Translations under genes and position numbers: made by a program
NCBI RefSeq assembly: GCF_021864465.1
Contig: NZ_JAKKUV010000006.1
Location: 62,001-126,000 of the forward strand
Direction of reading: 5' to 3'
Source of the DNA: Hyphobacterium sp. SN044
GTDB taxonomy: Bacteria; Pseudomonadota; Alphaproteobacteria; Caulobacterales; Maricaulaceae
Length of the DNA: 64,000 nucleotides
Notes under the pieces: generated by a model
What the model saw: the letters and a program-made list of their open reading frames with translations, nothing else
The model's database searches: none
Told to the model about the DNA's origin: nothing
In this document: positions 62,861-64,000 of the stretch, one piece after another
Numbering within the stretch: the first letter of the stretch is position 1
Layout: each line of letters opens with the position of its first letter

Positions 62861-64000
62861 TTTGCGCCCTCCAGTTGAGCGGCGGGAGTGTCAAGCCAGT
62901 CGACCTTGTTCATCTTGCGGAGAACAATGAATTCGTCCCGGTTCGAACCGACCGTGCCGTAATAGTTGAAGCCGTAGGCGAGCTGTGCATATCCGCCGAT
63001 CATGTGCGTCGGCTTGAGGATTGCGCGGGTCACCGAGTTATGGATGCCGCCGCGCTTGCCGGTAATCTCGGAGCCAGGCGTGTTCACGATCTTCTCCTGC
63101 GCGTGGTACATGAACATCGTGCCCTCGCGGATTCGCTGAGAGACGACCGCCCGGGCGGTGAGTGCGCCGTTGGCGTTGAAGACCTCAACCCAGTCATTGT
63201 CGACGATGCCCGCGCGACGGGCGTCGGTTTCCGAAACCCAGACCACGGGCCCGCCCCGGTTCAAGGTGAGCATCAGCAGGTTGTCAGTGTAGGTAGAATG
63301 GATACCCCACTTCTGGTGAGGAGTGATGAAATTGAGGGTGATCTCTGTATTTCCGTTCGGCTTCGCGCCCTTGACGTGTAGGGTCTTGAGATCGATCGGC
63401 GGCTTGTAGACGACCAACGTCTCGCCGAAAGCCCGCATCCAGTCGTGATCCTGATAGAGCTGCTGGCGGCCGGTCAGCGTTCGCCACGGGATGAGTTCGT
63501 GAACGTTGGTGTAACCGGCATTGTAGCTTACGTGCTCGCTCTCGATCCCGGACCAGGTCGGAGAAGTGATGATCTTGCGCGGTTGGGCCACGATGTCGCG
63601 GAAGCGGATTTTCTCGTCTTCCTTGGGCCGGGCGAGGTGAGTGTGCTCGCGCCCGGTCTGCTTTTCCAGCGCTTCCCAGGACTTGATGGCCACTTCGCCA
63701 TTGGTCTCTGGGGCGAGCATCAGGATCGTCTCGCAGGCATCGATATCGGACACGATCCTGGGGCGACCCTTCGCTACTGTTTCGTCAAGGACCGTGCCAT
63801 TGAGCGAGGCAAGCTTCTCGACTTCATGCCCGGTGTTCCAGCCGATACCTTTGCCGCCATTCCCCAACCGGTCCATGAGCGGACCTAGAGACGTGAACTT
63901 CGCATAGATCTGGCTGTAATCCCGCTCGACCGCCGTGATCGCCGGCATCGTCTTGCCCGGTATCGGGTCGATTTCGCCCTTGAACCAGTCCTTCACGCCA
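62857..64000 (-). CDS. narG: respiratory nitrate reductase alpha subunit (partial, 5' end outside window)
   Basis: About 380 C-terminal codons of the molybdenum bis-MGD catalytic subunit are present. TPHQKWGIHSTYTDNLLMLT, GGPVVWVSETDARRAGI and GKRGGIHNSVTRAILKPTHM near the end are NarG signatures. The frame is open to the right edge; the in-frame GTG at 63996 is internal, not a start. The promoter of the operon, expected to carry an FNR box, lies beyond the window. Confidence 0.95.
   Translation of the reverse strand, partial: GVKDWFKGEIDPIPGKTMPAITAVERDYSQIYAKFTSLGPLMDRLGNGGKGIGWNTGHEVEKLASLNGTVLDETVAKGRPRIVSDIDACETILMLAPETNGEVAIKSWEALEKQTGREHTHLARPKEDEKIRFRDIVAQPRKIITSPTWSGIESEHVSYNAGYTNVHELIPWRTLTGRQQLYQDHDWMRAFGETLVVYKPPIDLKTLHVKGAKPNGNTEITLNFITPHQKWGIHSTYTDNLLMLTLNRGGPVVWVSETDARRAGIVDNDWVEVFNANGALTARAVVSQRIREGTMFMYHAQEKIVNTPGSEITGKRGGIHNSVTRAILKPTHMIGGYAQLAYGFNYYGTVGSNRDEFIVLRKMNKVDWLDTPAAQLEGAK

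Overview
The window is GC-rich and densely coded, and looks like the chromosome of an alphaproteobacterium near the Caulobacterales / Hyphomonadaceae / Maricaulaceae. The main evidence is a complete chemotaxis operon whose gene order matches, from memory, the major che cluster of Caulobacter crescentus (mcp, STAS, cheY, cheA, cheW, cheR, cheB, cheY, cheD, cheU, cheY, cheE). TonB-dependent receptors, a cbb3 oxidase and a membrane nitrate reductase fit a free-living, facultatively denitrifying aquatic or soil bacterium. No rRNA, tRNA or CRISPR array was seen.

Layout. (1) 1-5826: start of ccoN (cut by the window edge), a secreted HExxH metalloprotease-like protein with PPC-type repeats, and a DUF4212/sodium-solute symporter pair. 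(2) 6015-30698: a large catabolic region with paaN-paaI, a minus-strand operon (nitronate-monooxygenase-like enzyme, carotenoid-oxygenase-family dioxygenase, two acyl-CoA ligases, thiolase), two more thiolases, a second minus-strand operon (feruloyl-CoA-synthase-like ligase, DUF1295 protein, second carotenoid-oxygenase-family dioxygenase, NTF2-like protein, SDR), NTF2-like proteins and an MFS transporter, a double-HxlR regulator, and a five-gene plus-strand operon (SDR, DapB-like reductase, two NTF2-like proteins, SDR). The set suggests oxidative C=C cleavage of a stilbenoid, phenylpropanoid or apocarotenoid-like compound, CoA activation and thiolytic shortening. The substrate is not known from sequence. 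(3) 30787-43003: two TonB-dependent receptors, a periplasmic alpha/beta hydrolase, a DASS-type dicarboxylate transporter, and a divergent operon of a double-TetR regulator, an exported fumarase-superfamily lyase and an M14 carboxypeptidase-like lipoprotein. (4) 43112-52642: the che operon, headed by a globin-coupled receptor that may be membrane-anchored. (5) 53021-54190: a BLUF photoreceptor and an FNR-like regulator. (6) 54370-55731: decayed IS6-family insertion remnants. (7) 55739-64000: an anaerobic respiration operon read from right to left: narG (partial), narH, narJ, an outer-membrane beta-barrel protein, narI, parvulin-type PPIase, hemerythrin-like protein, beta-carbonic anhydrase, mobA.

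Regulatory logic visible in the DNA: a 17-bp motif (about RCTTGCANWARAAAACC) recurs upstream of paaN, the feruloyl-CoA-synthase operon, two NTF2-like genes, the SDR operon and one TonB receptor (twice), tying the catabolic genes to that receptor. FNR-type palindromes lie upstream of the che operon and of the FNR-like gene. Most operons are tightly packed, with ATGA/TGATG/GTGA overlaps that suggest translational coupling.
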